Assembly (NCBI GenBank): GCA_014843695.1
Contig: CM026397.1
Coordinates: forward strand, 50,475,799 to 50,539,798
From: Archivesica marissinica
Lineage: Eukaryota > Mollusca > Bivalvia > Venerida > Vesicomyidae
Direction of reading: 5' to 3'
DNA: 64,000 nucleotides
Shown: in pieces, positions 1-38,842 of the stretch
Numbering within the stretch: the first letter of the stretch is position 1
How the letters are laid out: each line of letters opens with the position of its first letter
Program-made: the position numbers and the translations under genes
The notes under the pieces: model-generated
What the model saw: the letters and a program-made list of their open reading frames with translations, nothing else
Databases searched by the model: none
What the model was told of the DNA's origin: nothing

Positions 1-442
1 AAGTAACTGACATGGACTGGTGCATTCAACCCCAAGTAACTGACATGGACTGGTGCATTCAACCCCAAGTAACTGACATGGACTGGTGCATTCAACACCA
101 AGTAACTGACATGGACTGGTGCACATTCAACCCCAAGTAACTGACATGGACTGGTGCATTCAAACCCAAGTAACTGACATGGACTGGTGCACCCATTCAA
201 CACCAAGTAACTGACATGGACTGGTGCACCCATTCAACCCCAAGTAACTGACATGGACTGGTGCATTCAACACCCAAGTAACTGACATGGACTGGTGCAC
301 CCATTCAACCCCAAGTAACTGACATGGACTGGTGCATTCAACACCCAAGTAACTGACATGGACTGGTGCATTCAACACCCAAGTAACTGACATGGACTGG
401 TGCACCCATTCAACCCCAAGTAACTGACATGGACTGGTGCAT
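1..442. repeat. Minisatellite, ~33-40 bp unit
   Basis: About 12-13 head-to-tail copies of a unit containing AAGTAACTGACATGGACTGG. Some copies carry a short CACCC insertion before ATTCAA. The array runs off the left edge of the window. It lies upstream of the first visible TRIM23 exon, so it is probably in a TRIM23 intron. The open frame across it on the - strand is a by-product of the repeat. Confidence 0.93.
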
Positions 443-1041
443 CATATTTTTAGACCAATCAATTAATAAGAAAATTACATTTGGACCAGTTCATTTATCA
501 AAATGGGTAATTCTGTCTAAAAATAGTAATATTACTGGCAAAAAGTACAGATCCTGATGAGACGACTCGTCACGAGCCGGTTCATCTGGATTTACACTTT
601 TTGTAACCCTATTTAGAGGTCTGTAGTGTTGAAATGGTTAGCCCTTTCCATCATAGAAGCACCTCTCGACCCCATTACCAATACGACATACATTGACAAT
701 GTAGTAGCCAAACCAATGTTCATAATAAAGGCTAGAATCTCATGTAGTCCCAGTAATATCTATGGAGGTGGGATAGATATGGTGACTACGTATCCACTGC
801 ATGACAGCTAAATGACTGTCGTTTGTATGGAGATATAATAGTATATTAACCTAAATCTCTATGTAGTCCCAGTAATATCTATGGAGGTGGGATAGATATG
901 GTGACTACTTATCCACTGCATGATAACTAAATGGCTGTCGTTTGTATGGAGATTTAATAGTATATTAGCATAAACATCTGTGAAGGAATGGTTATCATGA
1001 CTGTTCACGTTGCAGAATTGTTGCTATGTGTTTATTTCCAG
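443..1041. repeat. Dispersed-repeat DNA with a 119-bp direct duplication
   Basis: A segment starting GTAGTCCCAGTAATATCTAT at 744 is repeated from 863 with few changes. Related sequence recurs near 13290-13380 and 29490-29700, so this is a dispersed family copied in tandem here. No exon is seen before the TRIM23 acceptor at 1041. Confidence 0.7.
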
Positions 1042-11644
<10,603 letters not shown>

Positions 11645-12310
11645 TTTATAGGACTTCATGATGGAATAGAGTGCTCTCCCCTGATAAACTGTTGACAATA
11701 CGGGTATGAATCTCAAGGAGGGACTTGAGTGGCTCTCCAGGCCACAGGAGCACCAGATCTGCCATGATTTATAGGACTTCATGATGGAATAGAGTGCTCT
11801 CCCCTGATAAACTGTTGACAACACGGGTACGAGTCTCAAGGAGGGACTTGAGTGGCTCTCCAGGCAGAGTGTGGCCACATGAGCACCAGATCTGCCATGA
11901 TTTTATTAACGATCTGTGTAGTCATGAAGCCTTTCCAATCAGAAACTGGTGTCCGTGCTCCGTTTCTGTCAAACACCTTGTACTTTGCCTGCTGGTTCAG
12001 AGATGACCAGTATTGTCGTATTGATATCATCGGATTTCACCTAATTCTGTTGCAGTTCCAGCAAACTGCAATCCTAGATACCGTAGCAACGATACTGATA
12101 TCCTGCATATTGTTTATAATTTTATCTGTCAAGTTTCCCATTCTTGCCATAGTCTGTGATTTTTAGTTTCGCTGTTTATTTTAATTTATGAGATATTGCC
12201 GTGATTTGATTGATTTGTGTCTGACCATCTGTCCTCCATCTCCAAACTTTATTGCTGGCCAATTTATCTCGTGTCAGCCTACAGTAGTCCTGCTCGCTAG
12301 TGCTTCAGCT

Positions 12311-12541
12311 GTGAAAGTCGTGATAGCGCAGTGGATGCGCGTTCGCTTCAGGTGTGAAAGGTCCGGAGTTCGAGCCCCGCTGGAGCCGTTACGATTGTGG
12401 CCTTAGGCAAGGCATTTAAATTCCACATTGCCTCTTCTCTCTCCTTCATGGCGATGGATTCCATCAGGAATGAGGTCTCGAGAGTGATTAATATAAGTTG
12501 AAAGAACTTGTTTCGCAATCGAGCTAAAATAAATTTGTAGA
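12311..12541 (+). mobile_element. tRNA-derived SINE, family A
   Basis: Head GTCGTGATAGCGCAGTGGAT with B-box GGAGTTCGAGCCCCGC. Body includes GATGGATTCCATCAGGAATG, and tail ACTTGTTTCGCAATCGAGC plus AAAATAAATTTGT. Other copies: 22155, 23996, 27639, 39748, 47104 and 58855 (antisense). Confidence 0.85.
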
Positions 12542-13034
12542 AACATTCAACAGCTTCACATTAACAAATTCGGCCATAACCATTTTTTTTTCAATGTCAA
12601 CTTGTTGCCATAGCAACTTCATCTTTTTGCATATAGACCTCATATGTAATTACACTACTATTAGTCACTAGTATGTAATATTGACCTTGACATTTTGTAA
12701 GGTCAAAAGGTTGAAAAAACAAAACACTTGGCCAAAGCTTGTTCATCTCTTTGACAGATCAAGCTGATATTCATTCGCTGTTTCAAGGTCAAAGACACAC
12801 AGCCATATATCATCTTCATCTCTTGGACACAGTCAGCTACTAGTCGTACACACTTATCAAGGTCAACTACTCAAACATTTCCCACACTTCCTGACGTCAT
12901 TACGAAACTACACATACATAGTCAAACCAACACTGATAATAGAGGCGAGAATCTTGTGCAGTCCCAGTAATTTCCAGTGCTCATCCTAGTCCAGAATCTT
13001 TGTGGAGAAGTGAGACACTGCACTATAATAGTAC
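12542..13034. other. Intergenic, no gene
   Basis: AT-rich DNA downstream of TRIM23 with no exon or RNA gene that I can support. Confidence 0.55.
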
Positions 13035-13214
13035 TAGTCAAACCTGTCTTAAGCAGCCAGCCATGGGAATCGCAGAAAGTGGCTGCTTAGCACAGGTGGC
13101 TGCTTAGTAGAGGTCAACTATATAGTAAAACAACATATTAGGAATCTGGAAACTGGCTGCTTAATACAGGTTGGCTGTTGAACAGTAGTGACCACTAACA
13201 CAGGTTTGACTGTA
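13035..13214. mobile_element. MITE-like element with AGTCAAACCTGT termini
   Basis: Starts TAGTCAAACCTGTCTTAAGC and ends CACAGGTTTGACTGTA in inverted orientation. Inside are repeated GGCTGCTTA motifs. Relatives are at 17578-17736 and 27010-27226. The terminal part is the apparent source of the 37-bp satellite at 50.5-57.3 kb. Confidence 0.7.
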
Positions 13215-13462
13215 TTCATTTTTTTAGGAAGGAGTCACGGTCTATATGACGACTATTTCGCCAAAGTTTGCCCTTTAGGATGAGCCCAGATATATATGGA
13301 GGTGGTGTGTATATGCTTGTCTACTGATTGATAACTAACTGAATGTTGTATGCATGATCTAAATGGGAACGGGTTAATCTCTTCGTGAATTCCCGGTAAT
13401 TGTACACAATGCTACTAACATCTGTCTCATCTAGTGCTGGACATCATTTTTGAAGAACTAAT

Positions 13463-13709
13463 TTAACCCATTTCATTCTGGATACATTTAAAGGCTTTTG
13501 CAAACAACATAGATCCAGATCAGCCACAGCGTGACGCTGCATGCTGATCTGGATCTATGTTGTTTGCTACATAGCCAAGTGTCTTAGCAAGATCATCTGA
13601 ATAGCAAGCAGCATAGAGCCTGATCAGACGGAACGTTCCATGGCTGCTGATCTGGCTCCATGTTCTTTGCAAATACTGTGTGAACGGTATCCAGAATCAA
13701 ATGGGTTCG
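13463..13709. mobile_element. piggyBac-like MITE, diverged copy
   Basis: Starts TTAACCCATTTCATTCTGGA and ends CCAGAATCAAATGGGTTCG. It carries the same nested inverted repeats as 7986-8232, in reverse order. Confidence 0.65.
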
Positions 13710-13777
13710 TAAATTTCAAATAAAAGTCGTATTCCTGTAAAGAACAACCAAAGACATCTTGGAAAAAACTTTGTACC

Positions 13778-13891
13778 AAAGTACCGTGTCTGTTTCGGAC
13801 AAAGTACCGTGTCTGTTTCGGACAAAGTACACTGTCCATTTCGGACAAAGTACCCTGTCCGTTTCGGATAAAGTACCCTGTCCGTTTCGGA
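13778..13891. repeat. 23-bp tandem repeat, 5 copies
   Basis: Units read AAAGTACCGTGTCTGTTTCG and close variants. Overlapping open frames on both strands are repeat shadows. Confidence 0.92.
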
Positions 13892-13954
13892 CACTTAGCG
13901 ATGTATTGAGAATAGTGACAAGCACAGCAGCTCGAATTCACACACCACATAGTT

Positions 13955-14188
13955 AATAACTGGAGTAGGAGGTCGAAGGTTCAAATCTCATCGGTGGTTT
14001 GTTCTGATATGGCCGGTTGGTGAGCCACCATCTAGTTAAATAATGGTTACCTATTGCCTACCAGCCTGGCGCCTGGTATACAAGCATAGGATTTGGGAAG
14101 TACTGATGACCATAAAAAGAGGTGTCTCATAAGTCAGAAATGGCTGGCTCTTTAAATAGGGGCGACACTAATAAACAAACACTTTACT
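13955..14188 (+). mobile_element. tRNA-derived SINE, family G, with internal insertion
   Basis: Shares GATATGGCCGGTTG, AGGTGTCTCATAAGTCAGAA and AAATAGGGGCGACACT with 7058-7215. About 75 bp are inserted after GCCGGTTG. Confidence 0.6.
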
Positions 14189-14205
14189 ATATATTCCCCA
14201 GGTTT

Positions 14206-15163
14206 GTAACTCTCTGACTGTTCTAGTCTAGTCTCTAGTGCCACTCTGCTATCTGAGAGATTCGTAACTCTCTGACTGTTCTAGTCTAGTCTCTAGTGCC
14301 GCTCTGCTATCTGAGAGATTCGTAACTCTCTGACTGTTCTAGTCTAGTCTCTAGTGGCGCTCTGCTATCTGAGAGATTCATAACTCTCTGACTGTTCTAG
14401 TCTAGTCTCTAGTGCCGCTCTGCTATCTGAGAGATTCGTAGCACTCTCACTGTTCTAGTCTAGTCTCTAGTGCCGCTCTGCTATCTGAGAGATTTCTCTA
14501 TGTTATATAATGTTCCCAGGTTTGTAACTCTCTGACTGTTCTAGTCTAGTCTCTAGTGGCGCTCTGCTATCTGAGAGATTCGTAGCACTCTCACTGTTCT
14601 AGTCTAGTCTCTAGTGCCGCTCTGCTATCTGAGAGATTCGTAGCACTCTCACTGTTCTAGTCTAGTCTCTAGTGCCGCTCTGCTATCTGAGAGATTTCTC
14701 TATGTTATATAATGTTCCCAGGTTTGTAACTCTGACTGTTCTAGTCTAGTCTCTAGTGCCGCTCTGCTATCTGAGAGATTCGTAGCACTTCACTGTTCTT
14801 CTAGTCTCTAGTGCCGCTCTGCTATTGAGAGATTTCTCTATGTTATATAATGTTCCCAGGTTTGTAACTCTCGACTGTTCTAGTCTAGTCTCTAGTGCCG
14901 CTCGCACTGAGAGATTCGTAGCACTCTGACTGTTCTAGTCTGGTCTCTAGTGCCGCTCTGCTATCTGAGAGATTCGTAGCACTCTGACTGTTCTAGTCTA
15001 GTCTCTAGTGCCGCTCTGCTATCTGAGAGATTCGTAACTCTCTGACTGTTCTAGTCTAGTGCCGCTCTGCTATCTGAGAGATTCGTAACTCTCTGACTGT
15101 TCTAGTCTAGTGCCGCTCTGCTATCTGAGAGATTCGTAACTCTCTGACTGTTCTAGTCCCTAG
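14206..15163. repeat. 58-bp minisatellite
   Basis: The unit contains TCTCTGACTGTTCTAGTC and TCTGCTATCTGAGAGATTC. Longer spacer blocks (CTCTATGTTATATAATGTTC) recur about every few units, giving a higher-order pattern. Intergenic. Confidence 0.93.
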
Positions 15164-16420
15164 AAGGTGGGGGGTAGTAACCTCTATGAAGGTGGGGGCA
15201 GTAACCTCTATGAAGGTGGGGCAGTAAACTCTATGAGGTGGGGTAGTAACCTCTATGAAGGTTGGGTAGTAACCTCTATGAAGGTGGGGTAGTAACCTCT
15301 ATGAAGGTTGGGCAGTAACCTCTGAAGGTGGGGTAGTAACCTCTATGAAGGTGGGGGGGGGCAGTAACCTCTATAAAGGTAGGGTAGTAACCTCTATAAA
15401 GGTGTGACAGTAACATCTATGAAGGTGTGACAGTAACATCTATAAATGTGTGACAGTAACCTATATGAAGGTGGGGCAGTAACCTCTCTATGGAGGTGTG
15501 ACTAACCTCTATATGAAGGTGTGACTAACCTCGATATGGAGGTGTGACTAACCTCTATATGAAGGTGTGACTAACCTCTATATGGAGGTGTGACTAACCT
15601 CTCTATGAATGTGTGACTAACCTCTCTATGAATGTGTGACTAATCTCTCTATGAAGGTGTGACAGTAATCTCTGGGTGGGGGTTCTATGAAGGTGGGGTA
15701 GTAACCTCTATGAAGGTGGGGTAGTAACCTCTATGAAGGTGGGGCAGTAACCTCTCTATGAAGGTGTGACAGTAACCTCTATGAGGATGGGGCAGTAACC
15801 TCTATGGAGGTGTGACTAACCTCTCTATGAAGGTGTGACTAACCTTTATATGAAGGTGCGACTAACCTCGATATGGAGGTGTGACTAACCTCTATATGGA
15901 GGTGTGACTAACCTCTCTATGAATGTGTGACTAATCTCTCTATGAAGGTGTGACAGTAACCTCTATGAGGATGGGGCAGTAACCTCTCTATGAAGGTGTG
16001 ACAGTAACCTCTCTATGAAGGTGGGGTGGGTAACCTCTATGAAGGTGTGGTAGTAACATCTATAAAGTTGTGACAGTAACCTATATGAAGGTGGGGCAGT
16101 AACCTCTCTATGGAGGTGTGACTAACCTCCATATGGAGGTGTGACTAACCTCTCTATGAATGTGTGACTAATCTCTCTATGAAGGTGACAGTAACCTCTA
16201 TGAGGATGGGGTAGTAACCTCTATGAAGGTGGGGTAATAACCTCTATGAAGGTTGGGTAGTAACCTCTCTATGAAGATGTGACTAACCTCTCTATAAAGG
16301 TGGGGTAGTAACCTCAATGAAGGTGGGGTAGTAACCTCTCTATGAAGGTGTGACAGTAACCTCTATGAAGGTGGGGTAGTACCTCTATGAAGGTGGGGGT
16401 AGTAACCTCTATGAAGGTGG
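15164..16420. repeat. ~23-bp minisatellite adjoining a family F SINE
   Basis: The unit is GTAGTAACCTCTATGAAGG plus a few G or T, with many variants such as GTGTGACTAACCTCTATATG. It is the reverse complement of the array at 10096-10365 and joins the 3' end of an antisense family F SINE at its right edge. Confidence 0.93.
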
Positions 16421-16626
16421 ATCTGTGATCTATTGGCGGAGGAAGACCCTGGTGCCCCTTCAGGCATTTTCTGGCACACAGGTAACACCACCGACCTACC
16501 GCAAGCCAGCTGGATAGCTTCCTTAGTTGAAAGAATTGTACACCCCCGGTGGGATTTAAACCTGCAGCGGGTGAGGAGTAAGTGATTTGAAGTCAACGAC
16601 CGTAACCACTCGGGCCACGGAGGCCC
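16421..16626 (-). mobile_element. tRNA-derived SINE, family F, antisense
   Basis: Begins with GATCTGTGATCTATTGGCGG (complement of the SINE 3' end) and ends in the complement of the tRNA-like head near CACTCGGGCCACGGAGG. Confidence 0.78.
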
Positions 16627-16932
16627 CTGAAAACCCAAAAGAATAGCCACAAATTAATTTTTAATCACTGCTTGTATAAGGCAGATAACAAAATAACATG
16701 TGTACATTACAATACATTGTACCAACAATAGTAGGTATAGGATATAATCCGTAAACGAACCAATATGTCAAATAATGGACCGTGTGTCGCGTAGCGCCGA
16801 AGACAGTACCAATATTTTACATATTGGATCCGTTTGAGGCTTATATCTTACTTAAAACACACACTTATTTCGTACATGTACGCATAGGATTTAATATAAT
16901 ACTCTGGCCTTTTGACAGCAGTCCACTATTAA

Positions 16933-17262
16933 TAATAACATCACAACAGTACAAAGGTATGACGTCACGACAGTACAAAGGTATGACATCACGACAGTAC
17001 AAAGGTGTGACGTCACGACAGTATTTTAACAATACATATAATAATATATAATGCTACAATAACAGCAGTTTCAGAGGGCTTGTGACGCGTCGGTTCCTAA
17101 TAACATCACAACAGTACAAAGGTATGACGTCGCGACAGTACAAAGGTATGACATCGCGACAGTACGAAGGTGTGACGTCACGACAGTATTTTAACAATAC
17201 ATATAATAATATATAATGCTACAATAACAGCAGTTTCAGCGGGCTTGTGACGCGTCGGTTCC
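16933..17262. repeat. 165-bp tandem duplication rich in TGACGTCA
   Basis: Copies start at 16933 and 17098. Each contains three or four ACAGTACAAAGGTATGAC-type subunits, several bearing TGACGTCA, plus a shared AT-rich stretch and CTTGTGACGCGTCGGTTCC. No gene start is evident beside it, so a regulatory role is only a possibility. Confidence 0.85.
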
Positions 17263-17577
17263 TTGTGCTGCAGGATTCACAAACAGTATGTACTTATCCA
17301 AAACACAAGAAACACTCCTTTATAACAATTGCAGTCACTTATAGTTTTATTTTTCCATCGAAAAATGAAATGCTAATTCATCTACAAAGTAAGCCACCAT
17401 TTACAAAATAAAATATCCACATGGAGGTAATTTACAATAATGTGCTCCATTTTTGGGCAAATTTACTAGTCATGATTTAAGCACATTGGGGCTTTAAGCG
17501 AAATTTCGCTATGTACTGTACATGTAAATAATATACAGCATTGACTCGCAGGACATTCTACATCCTAATTAATCATC
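17263..17577. other. Intergenic, no feature seen
   Basis: AT-rich sequence with no exon or recognised repeat. Confidence 0.5.
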
Positions 17578-17736
17578 TACAGTCAAACCTGTGTTAGTGG
17601 TCACCTCCATTAAGCAGCCAACCTGTATTAAGCAGCCAGATCCCCAGTATGGTGATTTATTATACATTTGACTTCTATTAAGCAACCAATTTCTATGATT
17701 CCTTGGCTGGCTGCTTAAGGCAGGTTTGACTGTATA
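17578..17736. mobile_element. MITE-like element with AGTCAAACCTGT termini
   Basis: Runs from TACAGTCAAACCTGTGTTAG to GGCAGGTTTGACTGTATA. Internal ATTAAGCAGCCA motifs occur in both orientations. Same family as 13035 and 27010. Confidence 0.72.
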
Positions 17737-17912
17737 ACCAAAAAAGTAATGAGATTACATTTTCCGGAAAATGTTGCCGAAATATTACAGACTTAATATT
17801 TCATTGGAATATATTAATAATAAAACTGTTAACCTGGCTTAAATGGGCGTACTGTTATATACAACCACAGTTAGTTTAAGTCTCTATAATAAATACATTA
17901 ACACAATATATA

Positions 17913-19440
17913 CTGAACCAAAAAAGAAACTTTCGCGAGACTTCAATGGGACTGTTTCCACATATGTGTATATTAACAGTTTTTATTCGTATTTGTTATT
18001 GCACAATAATTTAAAATCAATTCATCAAAGTTCAATTACAGTCTGAAAATTATCAATTTCATTGGATTTTTCAATTTCATTTGAGGTAGGTGTCGATTCC
18101 ATTTGTATTTGCTTTAGTAACGAGTATGCCCACCGCGAGCATTGCTAACAGCTTGGCAGCGACGACGCATTGAGTGGATGAGATTATTAATTTGAGTCTG
18201 GGGTATATTATTCCACTCTTCTAGCAAAGCGTCACAGAGCTCATTGACGTTACCAGGCGGATTTTGACGTTGCCGTACACGTGTGTCAAGATTATCCCAA
18301 AGGTGCTCGATGGGATTTAGATCCGGGCTTTTTGAGGGCCAGTCGTCAATATCAAAATCAATATTGTTGTTTCGCAAGAACTGGATATTGTCACGGGCGA
18401 CGTGAGGTCTGGCGTTGTCTTGCTGAAACACAGAAATAACGCCGTGATTTTGTAAAAGAGGAACAACCTGTGGGGCAAGGACACGGTCTCCATACTTTTG
18501 AGCATTCAAATTGCCATCAATGACCACTAATTGGGTACGATACCCATACTTTATTCCGGCCCAGACCATCACGGAACCCCCACCGCCAAAACGATCCCGC
18601 TGAAGAACGCAACAGTCAGCGTAACGTTCATTCCTACGTCGGTAGACCCTGATCCGACCATCACTATTGGACAATGCAAACCTGGATTCATCTGAAAAAA
18701 GAATCGTCCGCCAGTCTTGCCTTGTCCAGTTGATGTGTCTATCAGCCCATTGAAGCCTGTCACGGCGATGACGATCCGTTAATACTGTTCCGACGTAGGG
18801 ACGACGTGCACGTAAATTGTTCTCAGCCAAACGATTTCGTACGGCTTGAGCGGAAATCCTGGGGTTATAAGTACCTGGGGTGACAGACGCTGTAGCTGTC
18901 GCAGTTAAAAAACGATTTCGTAAATGTTGGTTCAAAATATAGCGGTCTTGCGCCGGCGTGGTTACACGTGGTCTACCGCTACGTGGAAGATCTTCCGTGC
19001 TTCCGGTCTGCACAAACCGCCGTCTCAGACTTCTAACTGCCTGCACAGATGATCCAACGTGCGCAGCAACCTCTTCCGTTGAAGCTCCAGCATCCCAACG
19101 GCTCTCTCTCTTAAATGTTTCGCAATTCGAGACATCGAAATTTTGCCCAAATTGTATCAATATAAAGGTGTTTAGGTATTTTTATGACTGTAGTCGTCAA
19201 GTGCAATACCTTGCAGTGAAAAAAGTTAACACATGTAAACCAGATATGTCCACCCCGTGCGTGCACGTGAAAATGGAGATTTTGTCAAAACAGACGATAT
19301 CGTTCGACATGAGGTGATTATCTGACCGATTTCCCAAAGTAGGACGTCAGTGTAAACTACTACATATACACATTTTTCTACATGTTGTATTTAACCTTAT
19401 AAGTTTAAGACCGACTGCGAAAGTTTCTTTTTTGGTTCAG
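17913..19440 (-). mobile_element. Tc1/mariner transposon, 1,528 bp, complete
   Basis: Perfect 24-bp terminal inverted repeats (17913-17936 and 19417-19440) begin CTGAACCAAAAAAG and end CTTTCGC. TA lies on both sides (17911-17912, 19441-19442), the expected target duplication. It contains one uninterrupted transposase gene and sits between the convergent TRIM23 and UBE2U genes. Confidence 0.95.
18114..19160 (-). CDS. Tc1-like transposase, 348 aa, DD36E type
   Basis: This single-exon open frame has no internal stop. The N-terminal paired-type helix-turn-helix includes STEEVAAHVGSSVQAVRSLR (about residues 27-46). It is followed by the GRPR hook (62-65) and a second DNA-binding region up to about 120. 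The DDE catalytic triad is D157 (FSDESRF), D248 (QQDNARPH) and E285 (NPIEHLW). Thirty-six residues separate the second Asp from Glu, so the signature is DD36E rather than the DD34E of Tc1. Length is normal for the superfamily. The enzyme would cut the element out and insert it at TA. An intact frame and perfect terminal repeats suggest recent or current activity. DD36E elements have been described as a separate animal group (Incomer); assignment to it needs a tree. Confidence 0.95.
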   Translation of the reverse strand: MIQFGQNFDVSNCETFKRESRWDAGASTEEVAAHVGSSVQAVRSLRRRFVQTGSTEDLPRSGRPRVTTPAQDRYILNQHLRNRFLTATATASVTPGTYNPRISAQAVRNRLAENNLRARRPYVGTVLTDRHRRDRLQWADRHINWTRQDWRTILFSDESRFALSNSDGRIRVYRRRNERYADCCVLQRDRFGGGGSVMVWAGIKYGYRTQLVVIDGNLNAQKYGDRVLAPQVVPLLQNHGVISVFQQDNARPHVARDNIQFLRNNNIDFDIDDWPSKSPDLNPIEHLWDNLDTRVRQRQNPPGNVNELCDALLEEWNNIPQTQINNLIHSMRRRCQAVSNARGGHTRY

Positions 19441-19539
19441 TATATCTTACTCTACCCACAGTAGGGTTGTAACTAATGTTGTTAGAACTTGTGGCTCTAA
19501 ACCGTTTGCTTTTCTTTAATTTGTCATGTTCTGTATTTC

Positions 19540-19747
19540 TTTTGCGAAGCAACTTATATTAATCACTCTCGTTGGCGCGGATGAAAGCGTAAATGTGATC
19601 AATCGTGTGGGAGGAAACCAGAGTACCCAGAGAAAACCCACCTGTCCAATCTGGCAACCACTGTACCATCTCACATACTTCCCGGTACGAGGATCGAACC
19701 TAGGTTACATTGGTGAGAAGCGAGCGCACTAACCACTGCGCTAATTT
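19540..19747 (-). mobile_element. tRNA-derived SINE, family B, antisense
   Basis: Contains GCGAAGCAACTTATATTAAT, the CACCTGTCCAATCTGG segment, and ends CACTGCGCTAAT. Just outside the Tc1 element. Confidence 0.78.
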
Positions 19748-19954
19748 TGTTTTCACACGTACACCGGTATGTAAAACTAATCGAGCAATAAAATATGATT
19801 AAACTTAAACAGTATGTGAGATGATCATAAACTGGACCCACCCATTCACTCAGGGGGGGGGGACAAATATTTATGACAACGGGCCGTAAAATAATATCTG
19901 CGAAACCATTACCTTGAGCCTCAAAAACGTGCTTAGCTAATATTAGATCATTGA

Positions 19955-20350
19955 ATCTTTGAAACAATGAGAGACATCTCTAATTTTCTATTACTTACCT
20001 TGGCAGATAAAAGTCTGATTTATTCCAAAATGTGATTAGGTCCTTTTAGTTAGAATCCTTTGTTTTTACGGTTGTTCCCTAACCAGATGTTGCGGTATGA
20101 TAAATGTGATTTTATCATAATCCTGTTAATTAACTGATATTGTTTTACAAATAAATACCCATTGCATATACTGTAGGAGATCTGTCGAGATATAGTCATT
20201 TAATAATCATAAGAATCGATAGTGGAATAAAATAGCTAGCCTGTTGTGCAAAGGAAACAGAGGAAAACACTTAATAGTACCTATCTACCCTAGTATTCAG
20301 GGGAAGTAACTGAGCATTCAGGGGAAGTAACTGACCAATGTCTCTCATTA
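19955..20350. repeat. Dispersed repeat, also at 41935-42285
   Basis: Shares GAGAC.TGTCGAGA, TCCCTAACCAGATGTTGCGG and AACTGACCAATGTCTCTCAT with the second copy, with moderate divergence. No coding capacity; ends not defined. Confidence 0.65.
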
Positions 20351-20930
20351 TATGACTCGTAACTAATTATTTACAATAAAAGGTGCATCAAAATGGCCAA
20401 AATGAAGTATAGGGAGGTGGAGGTATCAACCATACACCTATCTAACATTACTCAATTACTTTCTTTACTGTTGTACCTTTCATAATAGTAATACTGAATA
20501 AATATATACATTATTCTAATACTGAATACATATATACATTATTCTAATACTGAATACATATATACATTATTCTAATATAAAATTGTATCTAATTAAAGTC
20601 TGCATTATAAAACAACAGCACATGTTATGCATGTGAAATTAACTGCCCAAAATTATAGAGCAATAAAGCACAGCATAAATTAAATTTGGAGGTTCAGTCT
20701 ATATAACCCATCCTATAAATGCCTGGATAGTAAAATGTCACATTTTTCAAGTCTAAATATTTGGACTAATAACACACCAGTCAAATTCTAAGCCCAATTT
20801 TAAACCATTTGTCAATTAATTTATATAATAAATATATAATAATTATATTAATAAATACTTAGGACACCATCATTTTCTGGACAAATATTAATGCATGGTA
20901 GTATACAATTATTCACTTTCTCTTCAGGTC
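20351..20930. other. AT-rich intergenic DNA
   Basis: Holds a 27-bp unit (AATACTGAATACATATATAC) repeated three times at about 20490-20572. No gene seen. Confidence 0.6.
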
Positions 20931-21052
20931 AATAGTACAAGCTATTCTTCCAAGGGAGGGACTATTGATCCGAAACAGAAATCAATGTCAAAAGCCTGTT
21001 TCGGGTCAGTAGTCCCTATCTTGGAAGAATTGTTTGAGCTATTGACATTTAA
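20931..21052. repeat. Imperfect hairpin, possible MITE
   Basis: The left arm AGCTATTCTTCCAAGGGAGG and the right arm CCCTATCTTGGAAGAATTG fold back around GATCCGAAACAG / CTGTTTCGGGTC. It abuts the 36-bp array. Confidence 0.65.
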
Positions 21053-21084
21053 GTATTTTCGAAATAATTGTATAACATGCATAA

Positions 21085-21475
21085 TTGTGTACCCTATGGA
21101 TATCTCCATAGATACTCCTTTTGTGTACCCTATGGATATCTCCATAGATACGCCATTTGTGCACCCTATGGATATCTCCATAGATACGCCATTTGTGCAC
21201 TCTTATAGATATCTCCATAGATACGCCATTTTTGTACCCTATGGATATCTCCATGCGCCATTTGTGCACCACCCTATAGGTATCTCCATAGATACGCCAT
21301 TTGTGCACCACCCTATAGGTATCTCCATAGATACGCCATTTGTGCACCCTACAGATATATCCATAGATACGCCATTTGTGTACCCTATAGATATCTCCAT
21401 AGATACGCCATTTGTGTACTATACTGATATCTCCATAGATATTCAATTTGTGTACCCAATAGATATTTCCATAGT
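21085..21475. repeat. 36-bp minisatellite with near-palindromic core
   Basis: About 11 copies containing TATGGATATCTCCATAGATA. The core TATGGATATCTCCATA is almost self-complementary. The 36-bp period gives a + strand frame repeating VHPMDISIDTPF, which is a repeat artefact. Confidence 0.93.
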
Positions 21476-21862
21476 TACTCTTCTACTCATATACATGATC
21501 TTGCAGATTTTGAGTTCTAAAACTTAACCTAAATATTGCAAATTTGACCTTCAGCAGAGCATTATCAGAAATATTGGACATTAATACAACGATTAATCTT
21601 GGAAAACGATGGTGCTTACATTTGAAATGCTACGGTAATCATCAATTAAACGACAATCGTCAATTAAAAAAATATGTCATGTTCAATCAACATAGAATCA
21701 AAAAATTTAACTGGGTTAATGGGTCAATAGATTTGGGTCAATGCAACCACAACATAATGTCAGAAATAGTAACTGATGCAAAATACAGCTGTAACAATGT
21801 GAAGCAGATAAGCCACTAATACAATGCTGATAGAAAACTGGTAAATTCAGATTGTATAAATA

Positions 21863-38517
<16,655 letters not shown>

Positions 38518-38640
38518 ATTTGTTTATCTTCACAACAAACGGTGTCGTTTGAATAGCACGCTGAGAAACATCTCCACGAATAGGTCAATGGCCAATAATA
38601 TCACTTCCGGAATGCCTATTTCTTAAGTCATGGGGTCTTC
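38518..38640 (-). promoter_or_regulatory. Likely UBE2U promoter
   Basis: On the gene strand an ETS-type CCGGAAGTG (38602-38610) and an ATTGG inverted CCAAT box (38592-38596) lie about 75-95 bp before the ATG. ATATGGCGG at the start resembles a YY1-type initiator element. Motif-based inference only. Confidence 0.5.
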
Positions 38641-38842
38641 ATGGGACTAAATAATTCAACAAGAACCCGTATCCGAGATTCAACGTAGTATCAATAAATA
38701 AAAAGACCTGTAATAACAATAACAACTAATAGAAACATATATATGAAATATATACACTAATCCACCCGGAAAATAACACAGCCGCTATCACAAATTTCAT
38801 ATCATATTATAAATATCATAGATTACTATTAAATGGTAAAGT

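Noticed and set aside
14206..16420. CRISPR-like appearance of regular repeats here and elsewhere
   Set aside because: Units are directly contiguous with no unique spacers, and the genome is eukaryotic; these are minisatellites.
20895..21527. + strand 210-codon frame over the 36-bp array
   Set aside because: Made of hairpin plus satellite; period of 12 codons, no homology.
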